From Trema orientale (Eukaryota; Streptophyta; Magnoliopsida; Rosales; Cannabaceae): a stretch of 64,000 nt of DNA. Shown piece after piece: positions 63,895 through 64,000 of the stretch; the stretch's first letter is position 1, and each line of letters begins with the position of its first letter. A model generated the notes under the pieces. The model was not told where the DNA came from. It searched no databases and was given only the letters and a program-made list of their open reading frames with translations. Location: contig JXTC01000422.1 of the NCBI GenBank assembly GCA_002914845.1, forward strand, positions 34,413-98,412. Direction: 5' to 3'. The translations under genes were made by a program, and so were the position numbers.

Positions 63895-64000
<106 letters not shown>

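Overview
This is a 64 kb piece of a plant nuclear genome, almost certainly a eudicot. It is AT-rich, its genes are split by many short GT-AG introns, and its intergenic DNA is full of small inverted-repeat transposons, microsatellites and AT-rich repeats. I rebuilt seven complete protein-coding genes exon by exon; in each the reading phase closes across every junction. There is also one partial gene at the right edge, one microRNA gene and one decayed pentatricopeptide pseudogene. There is one assembly gap (24470-24925).

Layout, left to right. 1-3364: repeats, including the end of a hAT-like element. 3365-4904 (-): Mediator subunit MED28. 5890-6271: a hAT MITE with an exact 8-bp target duplication. 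6504-13041 (+): PARP2-type poly(ADP-ribose) polymerase, 18 exons. 13042-23770: gene-poor repeat DNA. 23885-24038 (+): a MIR164 hairpin with its own TATA box and a pair of TCP-type sites upstream. 24470-25592: the gap and a roughly 73-bp tandem array. 25593-30028: repeat DNA with two Mutator-type MITEs. 30029-35539 (+): UTP14, 11 exons. 35540-39648: repeat DNA with a foldback element of about 0.9 kb. 39649-46598 (+): gamma-tubulin complex protein GCP4, 16 exons. 48077-48266: a cluster of canonical heat-shock elements between two convergent genes. 48870-51060 (-): an LCMT-type SAM-dependent methyltransferase. 52388-55303 (+): the photolyase-like protein PHR2. 55783-59395 (-): the vacuolar Mg/Zn-proton exchanger MHX, with an upstream ORF and a probable leader intron. 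62290-63400 (-): a PPR-DYW pseudogene. 63895 to the window edge (-): the last exon of ribosomal protein L22.

The genes are unrelated housekeeping or regulatory functions (transcription, DNA repair, ribosome biogenesis, microtubule nucleation, light response, ion transport, development) and do not form a pathway. I did not find a clearly new biological system. The most notable non-coding signals are MIR164 with its upstream TCP-type palindrome, the tandem heat-shock elements with no obvious gene beside them, a four-copy MITE family sitting in (TA)n tracts, and two intronic duplications that copy splice junctions in PARP2 and GCP4.
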